Positions 1 through 7,316 of a stretch of DNA of 52,015 bases are shown one piece after another. A program made the position numbers and the translations under genes. The notes under the pieces were generated by a model. The model was not told the origin of the DNA, did not search any database, and saw nothing but the letters and a program-made list of their open reading frames with translations. The DNA is from JAWXBM01 sp037968555 (GTDB taxonomy: Bacteria; Pseudomonadota; Gammaproteobacteria; Xanthomonadales; SZUA-36), in assembly GCA_037968555.1 (NCBI GenBank), contig JBBKVS010000012.1, forward strand, positions 1-52,015. The letters run 5' to 3'. The stretch's first letter is position 1; each line of letters opens with the position of its first letter.

Positions 1-52
1 AGCGAGGCAACTACCGGATTCGAAGTGGATGGCTTTTTCATAGCATGGCTCA

Positions 53-292
53 ATGCACTTCAGAGTCATTTCAGATTTCATGGAAATTGAGACCATTGCG
101 AGGGGCCGAGGGATTCGCGAACTGAAGAAACTGCGGAGTATCCATGGGATAGCCAATTGGCGGAAAAGAAAGGGAACGGCGAATATCAGATTCGAAGATG
201 GCTCGACCTTTCGAGCTGAGCTACACTGGTATGAAGCCAACGGTGTTGGCAAACGCGAAATTAAGATCAAAAAATTGATCTCGAAAATATGA
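53..292 (+). CDS. Small conserved hypothetical protein (first of a two-gene cassette)
   Basis: A 79-residue basic protein with no signal peptide or membrane segment. The core from about residue 20 is rich in Lys and Arg, followed by a hydrophilic segment with the pattern AELHWYEANGVG and a KIKKL tail. I recognise it only as the type of small protein of unknown function seen in many bacteria beside a second small gene. An alternative ATG at 80 would remove nine residues; neither start has a clear ribosome-binding site. Its stop overlaps the ATG of the next gene (ATGA), so the two are probably translated together. The pair has the size and coupling of a toxin-antitoxin or similar cassette, but nothing in the sequence proves that. 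No function is assigned. Confidence 0.6.
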   Translation: MHFRVISDFMEIETIARGRGIRELKKLRSIHGIANWRKRKGTANIRFEDGSTFRAELHWYEANGVGKREIKIKKLISKI

Positions 293-510
293 CTCACACA
301 AAATTTGCTCTTTGTACTGATAATTCCGGCTACGAAGCTTCACTGGAACTTCGCAAGCTGTATCAACTTGTCCCTGACCCTGCGGCTTTCTCAGTCGGTC
401 AATTTCGTGTCATTGATGAGTCCGGTGAAGATTATCTTTATCCCATCTCTTACTTCTTCCCGGTTGACCTGCCCGCTTCTGTCGCCGATCAGATTGCGCG
501 GGCTGCTTAA
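289..510 (+). CDS. Small conserved hypothetical protein (second of a two-gene cassette)
   Basis: A 73-residue acidic protein that overlaps the preceding gene by four bases (ATGA). It contains the stretch DNSGYEASLELRKLYQLVPD and, further on, VIDESGEDYLYP, a pattern I associate with a family of about 70-residue proteins of unknown function. There is no transmembrane segment. A basic protein followed by a translationally coupled acidic partner suggests they bind each other. It could be an antitoxin-like or regulatory partner, but this is inference from size, charge and arrangement. The gene ends about 37 bases before the stop of the convergent thioredoxin-like gene. Confidence 0.6.
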   Translation: MTHTKFALCTDNSGYEASLELRKLYQLVPDPAAFSVGQFRVIDESGEDYLYPISYFFPVDLPASVADQIARAA

Positions 511-546
511 CCTTCGCAGGAAAATCATCGCCGGGGAATCAAAAAG

Positions 547-1125
547 CTACTGATCGCGCAATTCATCCAGGGCGATGCGCAGCTGTGCTGCCCATACCGG
601 CGCGCGCCGCGCGGCACGTTGAAAATGCTTGGCAGAATCTGCCTGCGCTTCAGCAGGTCGTTCAAAGGCTTGTTCGGGTATGCGCTGAATATCGAACAGC
701 ACTTTGCCTTTGGCATCAGCCAGGAATAAGCCGGGTGTGGTTTTCACGCCCCAGGCTTCTGCAACGGGCTCGGCCAAAGGCAATAAATGAAACTCATAAC
801 CCAGCTCTGCCAATACCACTGCTGGGTCCTGGTCTTCCCGGAAGTTCAGCGCCAGTACTTCCAACTCGCCCGGATACTCTTCCAACAGGCTTTGCAGATG
901 TGGCATCAATGCCTTGCAATAGGGGCACCAACTGGCCCAGAAAAACACGATCGTCGGACCTTTCAGGTCCTGCGGATAGCGGAACTCGGAACCATCGGTA
1001 TTCTCGATGGCGAAGCCCGGTGGTTGCCAGTGCGGCTGGGTTTCTTCGGCGCTCAATGTGGGGATGGAGCAGGTCAGCAGCAGGGTCAGTACCAGCTGCG
1101 GCAATGTCTGTGTCAATGGGTTCAT
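547..1125 (-). CDS. TlpA/ResA-like thiol-disulfide oxidoreductase
   Basis: A 192-residue exported thioredoxin-fold protein. After a hydrophobic signal segment (LVLTLLLTC) ending near a Ser-Ala site, the mature part carries the redox motif WCPYC (cysteines about 67 and 70) in the context FFWASWCPYCKALMPHL, and a cis-proline region KTTPGLFL. These mark the TlpA/ResA group, periplasmic thioredoxins that reduce disulfides of client proteins, for example in cytochrome maturation. The start at 1125 was chosen because the signal peptide follows directly; an in-frame ATG at 1158 would add eleven polar residues. The last 40 or so residues are Ala- and Arg-rich and unlike the family core. It lies downstream of, and on the same strand as, the phospho-lyase operon, 142 bases away. 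The client is unknown. Confidence 0.85.
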   Translation of the reverse strand: MNPLTQTLPQLVLTLLLTCSIPTLSAEETQPHWQPPGFAIENTDGSEFRYPQDLKGPTIVFFWASWCPYCKALMPHLQSLLEEYPGELEVLALNFREDQDPAVVLAELGYEFHLLPLAEPVAEAWGVKTTPGLFLADAKGKVLFDIQRIPEQAFERPAEAQADSAKHFQRAARRAPVWAAQLRIALDELRDQ

Positions 1126-1267
1126 GGAATTAGAGACCGTAAAACGGCCCATTTTCATTCATTTCCCAGCCGATTTGCCTGAACCGCCATGCTCAAGCAC
1201 CCTTCACGAAAGCTCTTGTGCAGGTTGATATCGGCATCGCGCAAATCTTGAGCTGCACCTGATCAGC

Positions 1268-2563
1268 CTATTGCTTTGCCAGAACCTGGTCCAATGAGCT
1301 TACCAACTGATCCGCATTGGCTTTGGAAAACACCATGGGCGGGCGAATCTTAACCACGTTATCGTAAAGCCCGGTGGTGCTGAGTAAGACTCCGGCTTCA
1401 CGCATGCCTTCAGCAATGGCGCTGGCCAAATCGTGGTCGGCGACTATGCTGCCGGGTTCTTTGACAATCTCGAGACCATAAAACAGGCCTTTGCCGCGCA
1501 CATCGGCGATGCGCGGATATTGCCTCGCCAATGCGCGCAGGTTCTCCACCAGGTGCAGACCCACATCGTGCACATTCTGCAGGATGTTTTCCTGCTCGAT
1601 TACATCCAGCACGGCCAAGCCGGCTGCGGCTGAAACCGGGTTGCCGCCGAAGGTGTTGAAGTAGTGGAATTTCTCCGAGAAGGCCTGGGCAATTGCGGGC
1701 GTGGTGACAACAGCAGCCAGCGGATGACCATCGCCTATGGGTTTGCCCATGGTGACGATATCGGGCACCACGCCGGAGTCTTCAAAGCCCCACATATGAT
1801 CGCCCAGACGACAGAGGCCGGACTGCACTTCATCAGCGACACACAGCCCACCGGCCGCACGGACTTTCGCATAGGCTTCACGGAAATAGCCTTCCGGCGC
1901 CAGCAGTGCACCGTTGGAATCAAAAATATTGCAGGTCATAAACATGGCGGGCTCATGGCCACGGTCGCGTAACTCACCAATGGCGGTATCTATCTTACCC
2001 GCATACTTTGGGCCCAGGTCTGATTCACCATAGCGATAACTGCCACGAAAACCATTGGGCGGCTCGGCCGTTGCCAGCCAGTCTGGCTGTTCGGCTGCGG
2101 GGTATTCAGCCGTGGACAATTCCGTTACGACTATGGAATTGCCGTGGTAGGAACAATCAGAGACGATGGCGCCTTGGTGCCCGCTTACGGTACGGGCGAT
2201 GCGAAAGGCCAGATCGTTCGCTTCAGTACCGGTGCATACAAACATGCAAACCGATAATTCACCGGGCAGCGTGGCACTCAATCTCTCGGCGTAATTCACC
2301 ACGTTCTCATGCAGGTAGCGGGTATGCGTGTTCAGGGTAGCCGCCTGCTTCGACAGCGCAGCAACCACATGCGGATGGCAATGCCCAACCGAGGCCACGT
2401 TGTTGTAGCAATCGAGATACTTTTTACCATTGGCATCAAACAGCCACACGCCCTCGCCTTTTACCAGGTGCACGGGCTCTTCATAGAACAGGCGGTAAGT
2501 CGGGCCCATGGCCTGCTCGCGACGTTGCAGCAAAGTCTGATTTTCAGCACTTTTTTCAAGCAT
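1268..2563 (-). CDS. Class III PLP enzyme, AGXT2L-type phospho-lyase or aminotransferase
   Basis: A 431-residue fold-type I PLP enzyme. The Schiff-base lysine is K274 in VTMGKPIGDGHPL. TGTEAND (111-117) is the phosphate-binding turn and VADEVQSG (242-249) holds the aspartate that contacts the pyridine ring. The DEVQSG form, a Tyr-His-Gly (SYHGNS) and the GKPIGDGHP motif match the AGXT2L1/AGXT2L2 group, known in animals as ethanolamine-phosphate and 5-phosphohydroxylysine phospho-lyases, better than typical omega-transaminases. The family knowledge is established; the substrate here is inferred. The start overlaps the end of the upstream kinase gene by eight bases. A kinase directly upstream supports a phosphorylated amine substrate that would be eliminated to an aldehyde, ammonia and phosphate. 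Plain transaminase activity remains possible. Confidence 0.8.
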   Translation of the reverse strand: MLEKSAENQTLLQRREQAMGPTYRLFYEEPVHLVKGEGVWLFDANGKKYLDCYNNVASVGHCHPHVVAALSKQAATLNTHTRYLHENVVNYAERLSATLPGELSVCMFVCTGTEANDLAFRIARTVSGHQGAIVSDCSYHGNSIVVTELSTAEYPAAEQPDWLATAEPPNGFRGSYRYGESDLGPKYAGKIDTAIGELRDRGHEPAMFMTCNIFDSNGALLAPEGYFREAYAKVRAAGGLCVADEVQSGLCRLGDHMWGFEDSGVVPDIVTMGKPIGDGHPLAAVVTTPAIAQAFSEKFHYFNTFGGNPVSAAAGLAVLDVIEQENILQNVHDVGLHLVENLRALARQYPRIADVRGKGLFYGLEIVKEPGSIVADHDLASAIAEGMREAGVLLSTTGLYDNVVKIRPPMVFSKANADQLVSSLDQVLAKQ

Positions 2564-3626
2564 TTTTGACTGCCTCTTTCAATTGATGGGCAAAATCCCG
2601 CCGGTCCAGTTTAGCCAGTTGCTGCAGCATGGCGATCACACCGGGCTGGTCATCAGTAACAAATGCCGGTGGGTGCTCCATGTTCTGCCGTCTGAACTCA
2701 AACAGCTGCAGCACCATGATCTGCCGCACCATCACCAGGTCCAGTAACAAATCCAGCTCTTCATCCAGCAAAGGCAGGATTTTGCAGTAACCACGGCAGA
2801 TTTCCGTGGCAGCCGCCACCGGATCATCAGAAAGCTCCATGAAATCCGAAACACAGGCTGCCAGGTCACAGACCAGCGGACCATAAATCATATCGCCAAA
2901 GTCGATGACGCCACTGACCTCTTCGCCCGTTTCTGCCCGGCGCAGGAGATTGGCACCATGGCCATCCTGGTGAATCACCTGCCAGCGTTGACGGGCGAGT
3001 TGCGGAAAGACCTCCGTCTCCAGTCGCTCGAAATAGGCCGGCACCCAATCACCCAGCTCTACCGGCAACAGGCTGCGTAGCTGTTCTGAAAACACCAGGC
3101 CATTGGCTATGCTCCAGGGCATGAAGTGCCGCGCTGCCGGGTGATCAAAGTCTTGCAGCGCACGACCGAGGCGGGCGATAAAGCCACCCAGGCCCTGCAA
3201 ACCAGCTGGCGAGGGAAACGGTCCTTCCTGATAAGGTCGGCCCGGCAACCAGCTGAGCAAGCGCAAAGCATGTCTGTTGCCCGCACTTTGCGCCATACAG
3301 ATCATGCGCCCATCCAGGCCGGGGATCATGCGTGGAACCGGCAACTCACTATCCTGCTGCGCGATATGACACAGCGCCTGCACCTGCATTTCAACCACAT
3401 CGGGGTCTTCCGAGCTGCCGGCAATCTTGAACACAAACTGGCGGCCATCGTCGCAGCGGACGCGGAAGTTCTGGTCCCTCTCACCGGCCAGGGCCGAAAA
3501 CTCGCCTGCTACCCCGTAATGAAGCTGGGCCAGCTGTTGTACTTCATCCAGCGGCAAGCGCGGCGGATCAAAACGCAGATCCTCAATGCTTAACACCCTT
3601 TGACTGAAGTCAGTTGTTCCGTGCAT
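2556..3626 (-). CDS. APH/ChoK-like small-molecule kinase (hydroxylysine-kinase type)
   Basis: A 356-residue aminoglycoside-phosphotransferase-fold kinase. The N-lobe shows GERDQNFRV (48-56), a nucleotide-loop region, and VFKIAG with the ATP-orienting lysine (K67). The C-lobe has the Brenner motif HQDGHGAN (219-226) and the metal-binding IDFGD (241-245). These residues indicate an active kinase. The family includes choline, homoserine and hydroxylysine kinases. The pairing with a downstream AGXT2L-like phospho-lyase mirrors the AGPHD1 plus AGXT2L2 pathway of animals, so a hydroxylated amine or amino acid is the best guess. Its ATG overlaps the stop of the MFS gene by one base (TGATG) and its end overlaps the next gene by eight, so the three form one operon. 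Confidence 0.8.
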   Translation of the reverse strand: MHGTTDFSQRVLSIEDLRFDPPRLPLDEVQQLAQLHYGVAGEFSALAGERDQNFRVRCDDGRQFVFKIAGSSEDPDVVEMQVQALCHIAQQDSELPVPRMIPGLDGRMICMAQSAGNRHALRLLSWLPGRPYQEGPFPSPAGLQGLGGFIARLGRALQDFDHPAARHFMPWSIANGLVFSEQLRSLLPVELGDWVPAYFERLETEVFPQLARQRWQVIHQDGHGANLLRRAETGEEVSGVIDFGDMIYGPLVCDLAACVSDFMELSDDPVAAATEICRGYCKILPLLDEELDLLLDLVMVRQIMVLQLFEFRRQNMEHPPAFVTDDQPGVIAMLQQLAKLDRRDFAHQLKEAVKNA

Positions 3627-4837
3627 CAGCCCACTTCCCTGGCAGTTCGGTGCAGAAACTGCACCTCATTGCCCGTATCGGGGTGGCGTGGAACCAGCCG
3701 CGCCAGTACCAGGGAACAGCCCGCCAGGCCAGCACCGGCAAGGAACACGGCAGCCGGTGCGATTAACCACAACAAGCCAAAACTCACTGGAATGATCACA
3801 GCTGCAATGTGGTTGATGGTGAAAGCCACACTGGCAGTTGAAGCCATATCCGCCGGGTCGGCGATTTTCTTGAAATAACTCCGGATCGCGATGGCCATGG
3901 CAAAAAAGACATGGTCCACCACGAACAACACGGCGGCCATCCAGGCCACTTCCACGAATGCGTAAGCAGTGAAAACAATAATCAACCCAACGTATTCAAT
4001 GGTCAGTGTCAGTCGTTCGCCAAAGCGGGCAACAAAGTATCCGATACGCGGCGCCAAAAGCGTATTGATGCTGTGATTGAGCAGGTAAAGCAAGGCAATT
4101 TCAGCCGCTGAATAACCAAACTTTTCCACCATCAGGAAAGTGGCAAATACCATGAAAATCTGCCGCCTGGCGCCGCTGAGGAAAGTCAGCCCGTAGTACA
4201 GCCAATAGCGTTTGCGCATCAGCAGGTGTTTATGTTGCGGTACGGTCTGGGCAAAGTTGGGGAACCATCGCCAGGCAAAAACCGCGACTAACATGGCCAC
4301 ACCACCGGCCAGCACGTAGAGAACCACATAGCCCAGGTCCAGCCATTCCATGCACAGCCACACCAAAGCGAAACCCACCAGCGCCGCCATGGATGAGACT
4401 GCCGATATGCGCCCCAGCACCAGAGGAGTTTGCGCCTGGTCAAACCATTGCAGGGTCAGCGATTGCTGCACCGTATAAAAATAGTGAAAACCAATGGACA
4501 TCAATACCGTGGTGAAATACAGGCCGTACTCGGTGGGCAAATAGCCGGTAAGCGACACACCCAGGCCCAGCAGCAGCAGGGAAATCAAGGCAAAACTCTG
4601 TTCCTTGATCACCAGCAGTACAAATACCGTGGTAAAAGCCAGGAAACCCGGCACTTCGCGCAGGCTTTGCAAGATGCCGATCTCGCGGCCGGTAAAAGCG
4701 GCCTGCTCGATCACAAAATTATTCAGCAACACATCCCAAACCGCGAAAGCCAGAGCGGCTGCAGCAGAGCACAGGAGCAGAAAACCTTCAGGATTGCGGC
4801 TTGAACTGCTTTGGGGCTGGCGATCACGAGTATTCAT
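3626..4837 (-). CDS. MFS transporter, probably importer for the kinase/phospho-lyase substrate
   Basis: A 403-residue integral inner-membrane protein with about twelve hydrophobic segments, in two halves separated by a charged loop (QHKHLLMRKRYW) around residues 205-216. This is the topology of the major facilitator superfamily. No family-specific substrate motif was recognised. It is the first gene of a minus-strand operon whose next two genes encode a small-molecule kinase and a PLP phospho-lyase, each coupled by overlap. The simplest reading is that it imports the amine that the next two enzymes phosphorylate and break down. An exporter cannot be excluded. The N-terminal 15 residues are polar and rich in Ser and Gln. 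The 275 bases upstream are shared with the divergent rubrerythrin gene. Confidence 0.8.
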   Translation of the reverse strand: MNTRDRQPQSSSSRNPEGFLLLCSAAAALAFAVWDVLLNNFVIEQAAFTGREIGILQSLREVPGFLAFTTVFVLLVIKEQSFALISLLLLGLGVSLTGYLPTEYGLYFTTVLMSIGFHYFYTVQQSLTLQWFDQAQTPLVLGRISAVSSMAALVGFALVWLCMEWLDLGYVVLYVLAGGVAMLVAVFAWRWFPNFAQTVPQHKHLLMRKRYWLYYGLTFLSGARRQIFMVFATFLMVEKFGYSAAEIALLYLLNHSINTLLAPRIGYFVARFGERLTLTIEYVGLIIVFTAYAFVEVAWMAAVLFVVDHVFFAMAIAIRSYFKKIADPADMASTASVAFTINHIAAVIIPVSFGLLWLIAPAAVFLAGAGLAGCSLVLARLVPRHPDTGNEVQFLHRTAREVG

Positions 4838-5112
4838 GCAACGGCTTTGTCTCGCGATCTCGATACCTTGGGTGAACGGGGGATTGCACCACAGCTCGGC
4901 TGCAGTAGCAACTGGGCACCCGGCGGCACTTTAGCCCGCAAGACTATTGCCTATGGCTATTCAGATAATTAAGAAAATCAATTTCTACTATTGCCCGCAG
5001 GTGGCTATAGTAACCATGAGGAAAAACTCCCGGTCGATCCGGCCGGCGCTTAGGTAGTCCAGGCCATGCGCCTGTTCATTCCTGTTATCAAGACCACGGA
5101 GGTTGCTAGAAC

Positions 5113-5529
5113 ATGTCACTCAAAGGCTCCAAAACCGAACAAAATCTGAAAGATGCATTTGCAGGTGAATCCCAGGCCAATCGCCGCTACCTGTATTTCG
5201 CACAACGTGCCGATGTTGAGGGTTACAACGATGTAGCAGCGGTATTCCGCTCCACTGCTGAAGGTGAAACCGGCCACGCACACGGCCATCTGGATTACCT
5301 GTTGGAAACCGGTGACCCGGCTACCGGCTTGCCGATAGGCCCGACTGCCGACAACCTGAAGGCGGCCATTGCCGGTGAAACCCACGAGTACACCGACATG
5401 TACCCAGGGATGGCCCGTTCAGCCCGCGATGAAGATTTTGATGAAATCGCCGACTGGTTCGAAACCCTGGCCAAGGCTGAGCGCTCCCACGCCAACCGTT
5501 TCACGAAAGCCCTGGATGAAATGGACTGA
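5113..5529 (+). CDS. Rubrerythrin (short form without rubredoxin domain)
   Basis: A 138-residue four-helix ferritin-like protein. It shows the iron-ligand pattern of rubrerythrin: FAGESQANRRY in the first helix, EGETGHAHGH in the second, AGETHEYTDMY in the third and AKAERSHANRF in the fourth. The C-terminal rubredoxin FeS(Cys)4 domain of classical rubrerythrins is absent, so the electron donor must be a separate protein. The family reduces hydrogen peroxide at a di-iron centre. The next two genes on the same strand encode an Fe-S/CCG protein and a DUF3501 protein; the three recur together in many proteobacteria, which suggests the CCG protein takes part in its redox chemistry. GGAGG lies ten bases before the ATG. 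Confidence 0.93.
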   Translation: MSLKGSKTEQNLKDAFAGESQANRRYLYFAQRADVEGYNDVAAVFRSTAEGETGHAHGHLDYLLETGDPATGLPIGPTADNLKAAIAGETHEYTDMYPGMARSARDEDFDEIADWFETLAKAERSHANRFTKALDEMD

Positions 5530-5564
5530 GTTGCAGCCGTTTTTACGCTGACACTGCGGATTGG

Positions 5565-5586
5565 ATCCCGGCTCAGAGGCCGGGAT
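5565..5586. repeat. REP-like hairpin
   Basis: A perfect 8-base inverted repeat, ATCCCGGC and GCCGGGAT, around a 6-base loop. It lies about 35 bases after the rubrerythrin stop and is not followed by a T-run, so it is more like a REP-type palindrome than a classical intrinsic terminator. It could still protect the 3' end of the rubrerythrin mRNA. Confidence 0.6.
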
Positions 5587-5606
5587 GACGGATGTCGTTG
5601 GGGCCG

Positions 5607-5679
5607 GAATCACGAGTGAAGCACGGCCTTGAAGGAGATCATCCCTTAGACCGTCACCCCGGACTCGATCCGGGGTCCA
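5607..5679. repeat. 73-bp direct repeat, copy 1, with REP-like hairpin
   Basis: First copy of a 73-base unit that starts GAATCACGAG and ends in the perfect hairpin CCCCGGA-CTCGA-TCCGGGG (5657-5675). The second copy starts 137 bases downstream and differs at only a few positions. Hairpins of this GC-rich form are typical of REP/BIME families that spread between genes. Confidence 0.75.
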
Positions 5680-5743
5680 CTTGCGTAGGCTCTGGATGCC
5701 GACTGTCAACGGACCTACGGAATGACGGAATGGCGGAATGACT

Positions 5744-5816
5744 GAATCACGAGCGAAACGCCGCCTTGAAGGAGTTCATCCCTTGGGCCGTCACCCCGGA
5801 CTCGATCCGGGGTCCA
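5744..5816. repeat. 73-bp direct repeat, copy 2, with REP-like hairpin
   Basis: Second copy of the 73-base unit, ending in the same perfect hairpin (5794-5812) with loop CTCGA. It lies 75 bases before the start codon of the CCG-domain gene. Confidence 0.75.
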
Positions 5817-5891
5817 TAAGCCCAAGACTTGGTTCGCAGAATTCTGACCAGAGCTGCCGCTTCATCAGTAAACCCAACAGGAAATCACACC

Positions 5892-7217
5892 ATGCGCGAA
5901 GGCAGTCTTGAGGCACCTACCCGCCACGCCCTGGGCTGGCAGGAACCTGAGTTTTACGAAGAAAAGCTTCTGTTCGACGAACTGGAACGGGTGTACGACA
6001 TCTGCCACGGTTGCCGTCGCTGCGTTTCCTTGTGCGATGCCTTTCCCACCCTGTTTGACCTGGTCGATGAGTCCGCCACGCTGGAAGTCGATGGCGTTGC
6101 CAAAACCGATTACTGGAAAGTCGTAGACCAGTGTTACCTCTGCGACCTGTGTTACCAGACCAAATGCCCCTATGTGCCGCCACACGAATGGAATGTGGAT
6201 TTTCCCCACCTGATGTTGCGCGCCAAGGCCACTCAGTTCAAAAAGGGTGAGCGCAAACTCAGCCACCGATTACTCAGCAATACCAAAATCCAGGGCAAAG
6301 TGGGCAGCCTGCCGGTGGTATCCAATGCCATCAATGCCGCCAGCCAAAGCCCGACCATGCGTAAGCTGCTGGAAAAGACCCTGGGTGTCGATCAACGTGC
6401 GCATTTGCCGGAATTCCATTCAGACACTTTGCGCAAACGTGACCAGGCTCGCCAGCCTTTGGGTTCTGATGCCATTGCTGCCGAACCCACCAGCGGCAAA
6501 GTCGCGCTGTTTGCCACCTGTTACTGCAATGTAAACACACCCGACATCGCCGCCGACCTGATCCGCGTGTTTGAGCACAACGGAATACCCGTACGGTTGA
6601 CCGAAAAAGAAGAGTGTTGCGGTATGCCCAAGCTGGAACAGGGCGACCTGGCCACGGTGGACAAATACCGCAAAACCAATATCCCCGAACTGGTGCGCCT
6701 GATCGACGAGGGCTGGGATATCGTCGCGGCGATTCCATCCTGCGTGCTGATGTTCAAGCAGGAACTGCCGCTGATGTACCCGGATGATGCCGATGTGCAG
6801 AAGGTCAAGGCGAATATTTATGACCCCTTCGAATACCTGGTGCATCGGCACAAGGCCGGCCTGCTCAACACCGATTTCAAAACCGGCCTGGGCAAAGTGG
6901 CCTGGCATGTGCCCTGCCATCAACGGGTACAGAACATAGGCCCCAAGACCAAGGATGTATTGTCACTGCTGCCCGACACGGAAATCACCGTGGTTGAACG
7001 CTGCTCCGGCCATGACGGAACCTATGGCGTACGTAAAGAGACCTGGGAACGTTCGCAGAAAATTGCCAAGCCGGTGATCAGCCGGGTGGCCAAGATGGAG
7101 GTCGATTATCTGGTCTCCGATTGCCCCATGGCCGCCACCCAGATTGCCGATGGGCTGGAGCTGAAACACGGCGAAACCAACCCCCTGAGCTTGTTGCGTA
7201 AAGCCTACGGAATCTGA
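5892..7217 (+). CDS. Fe-S oxidoreductase with two 4Fe-4S sites and CCG domains (GlpC/HdrD-like)
   Basis: A 441-residue protein. The N-terminal part has two ferredoxin-type clusters, CHGCRRCVSLCD and CYLCDLCYQTKCP, each C-x2-C-x2-C-x3-C, one more than 30 residues after the other. The C-terminal part has two cysteine-rich (CCG) repeats: ECCGMP after FATCYCN, and a second in which the final CCG reads CSG (ERCSGHDG) after PCHQ. This is the architecture of GlpC, LutA and HdrD subunits, which pass electrons to quinones or disulfides. No catalytic flavin partner is encoded nearby, so it is unlikely to be a true GlpC. Its conserved place between rubrerythrin and DUF3501 suggests an electron-transfer role in peroxide defence. 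The longer ORF from 5829 runs into the repeat; the ATG at 5892 has AGGAA upstream. Confidence 0.85.
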   Translation: MREGSLEAPTRHALGWQEPEFYEEKLLFDELERVYDICHGCRRCVSLCDAFPTLFDLVDESATLEVDGVAKTDYWKVVDQCYLCDLCYQTKCPYVPPHEWNVDFPHLMLRAKATQFKKGERKLSHRLLSNTKIQGKVGSLPVVSNAINAASQSPTMRKLLEKTLGVDQRAHLPEFHSDTLRKRDQARQPLGSDAIAAEPTSGKVALFATCYCNVNTPDIAADLIRVFEHNGIPVRLTEKEECCGMPKLEQGDLATVDKYRKTNIPELVRLIDEGWDIVAAIPSCVLMFKQELPLMYPDDADVQKVKANIYDPFEYLVHRHKAGLLNTDFKTGLGKVAWHVPCHQRVQNIGPKTKDVLSLLPDTEITVVERCSGHDGTYGVRKETWERSQKIAKPVISRVAKMEVDYLVSDCPMAATQIADGLELKHGETNPLSLLRKAYGI

Positions 7218-7230
7218 GAAACAGCAAACA

Positions 7231-7301
7231 GGGGTCAGAGAACCATTTTTTGTAAGCAAGACTTTGCTAGTTGAATCAATCAAAAATGGTTCTCTGACCC
7301 C
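7231..7301. repeat. Palindromic repeat with perfect 20-bp arms (GGGGTCAGAG family)
   Basis: The arms GGGGTCAGAGAACCATTTTT (7231-7250) and its exact reverse complement (7282-7301) enclose a 31-base loop that itself contains a small inverted repeat (AGCAA at 7255, TTGCT at 7264). The element fills almost the whole gap between the CCG and DUF3501 genes. The GGGGTCAGAG...CTCTGACCCC ends recur at 27395-27464. Such ends are typical of dispersed REP-like elements mobilised in trans by Y1 (RAYT) transposases; no such transposase is in the window. Confidence 0.85.
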
Positions 7302-7316
7302 AATAAAGGAATATAA

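Larger units (their letters stand above)
5530..5891. other. Intergenic region holding three hairpins and a 73-bp direct repeat
   Basis: This 362-base gap between the rubrerythrin and CCG genes has no convincing coding region. It contains a hairpin at 5565-5586 and two copies of a 73-base repeat, annotated separately. The start of the CCG gene at 5892 is preceded by AGGAA at a suitable distance. No promoter could be picked out with confidence, so it is unclear whether transcription continues from rubrerythrin through the repeats. Confidence 0.7.

Noticed and set aside
4941..5011. Repeated CTAT/ATAG-like bits before rubrerythrin as an OxyR site
   Set aside because: The spacing does not follow the four-element 11-base pattern of OxyR; only a TATAGT at 5006 looks promoter-like and no matching -35 was found.
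5657..5812. CRISPR-like array in the repeats after rubrerythrin
   Set aside because: Only two copies with hairpin ends and no regular spacers; it fits REP-type repeats instead.
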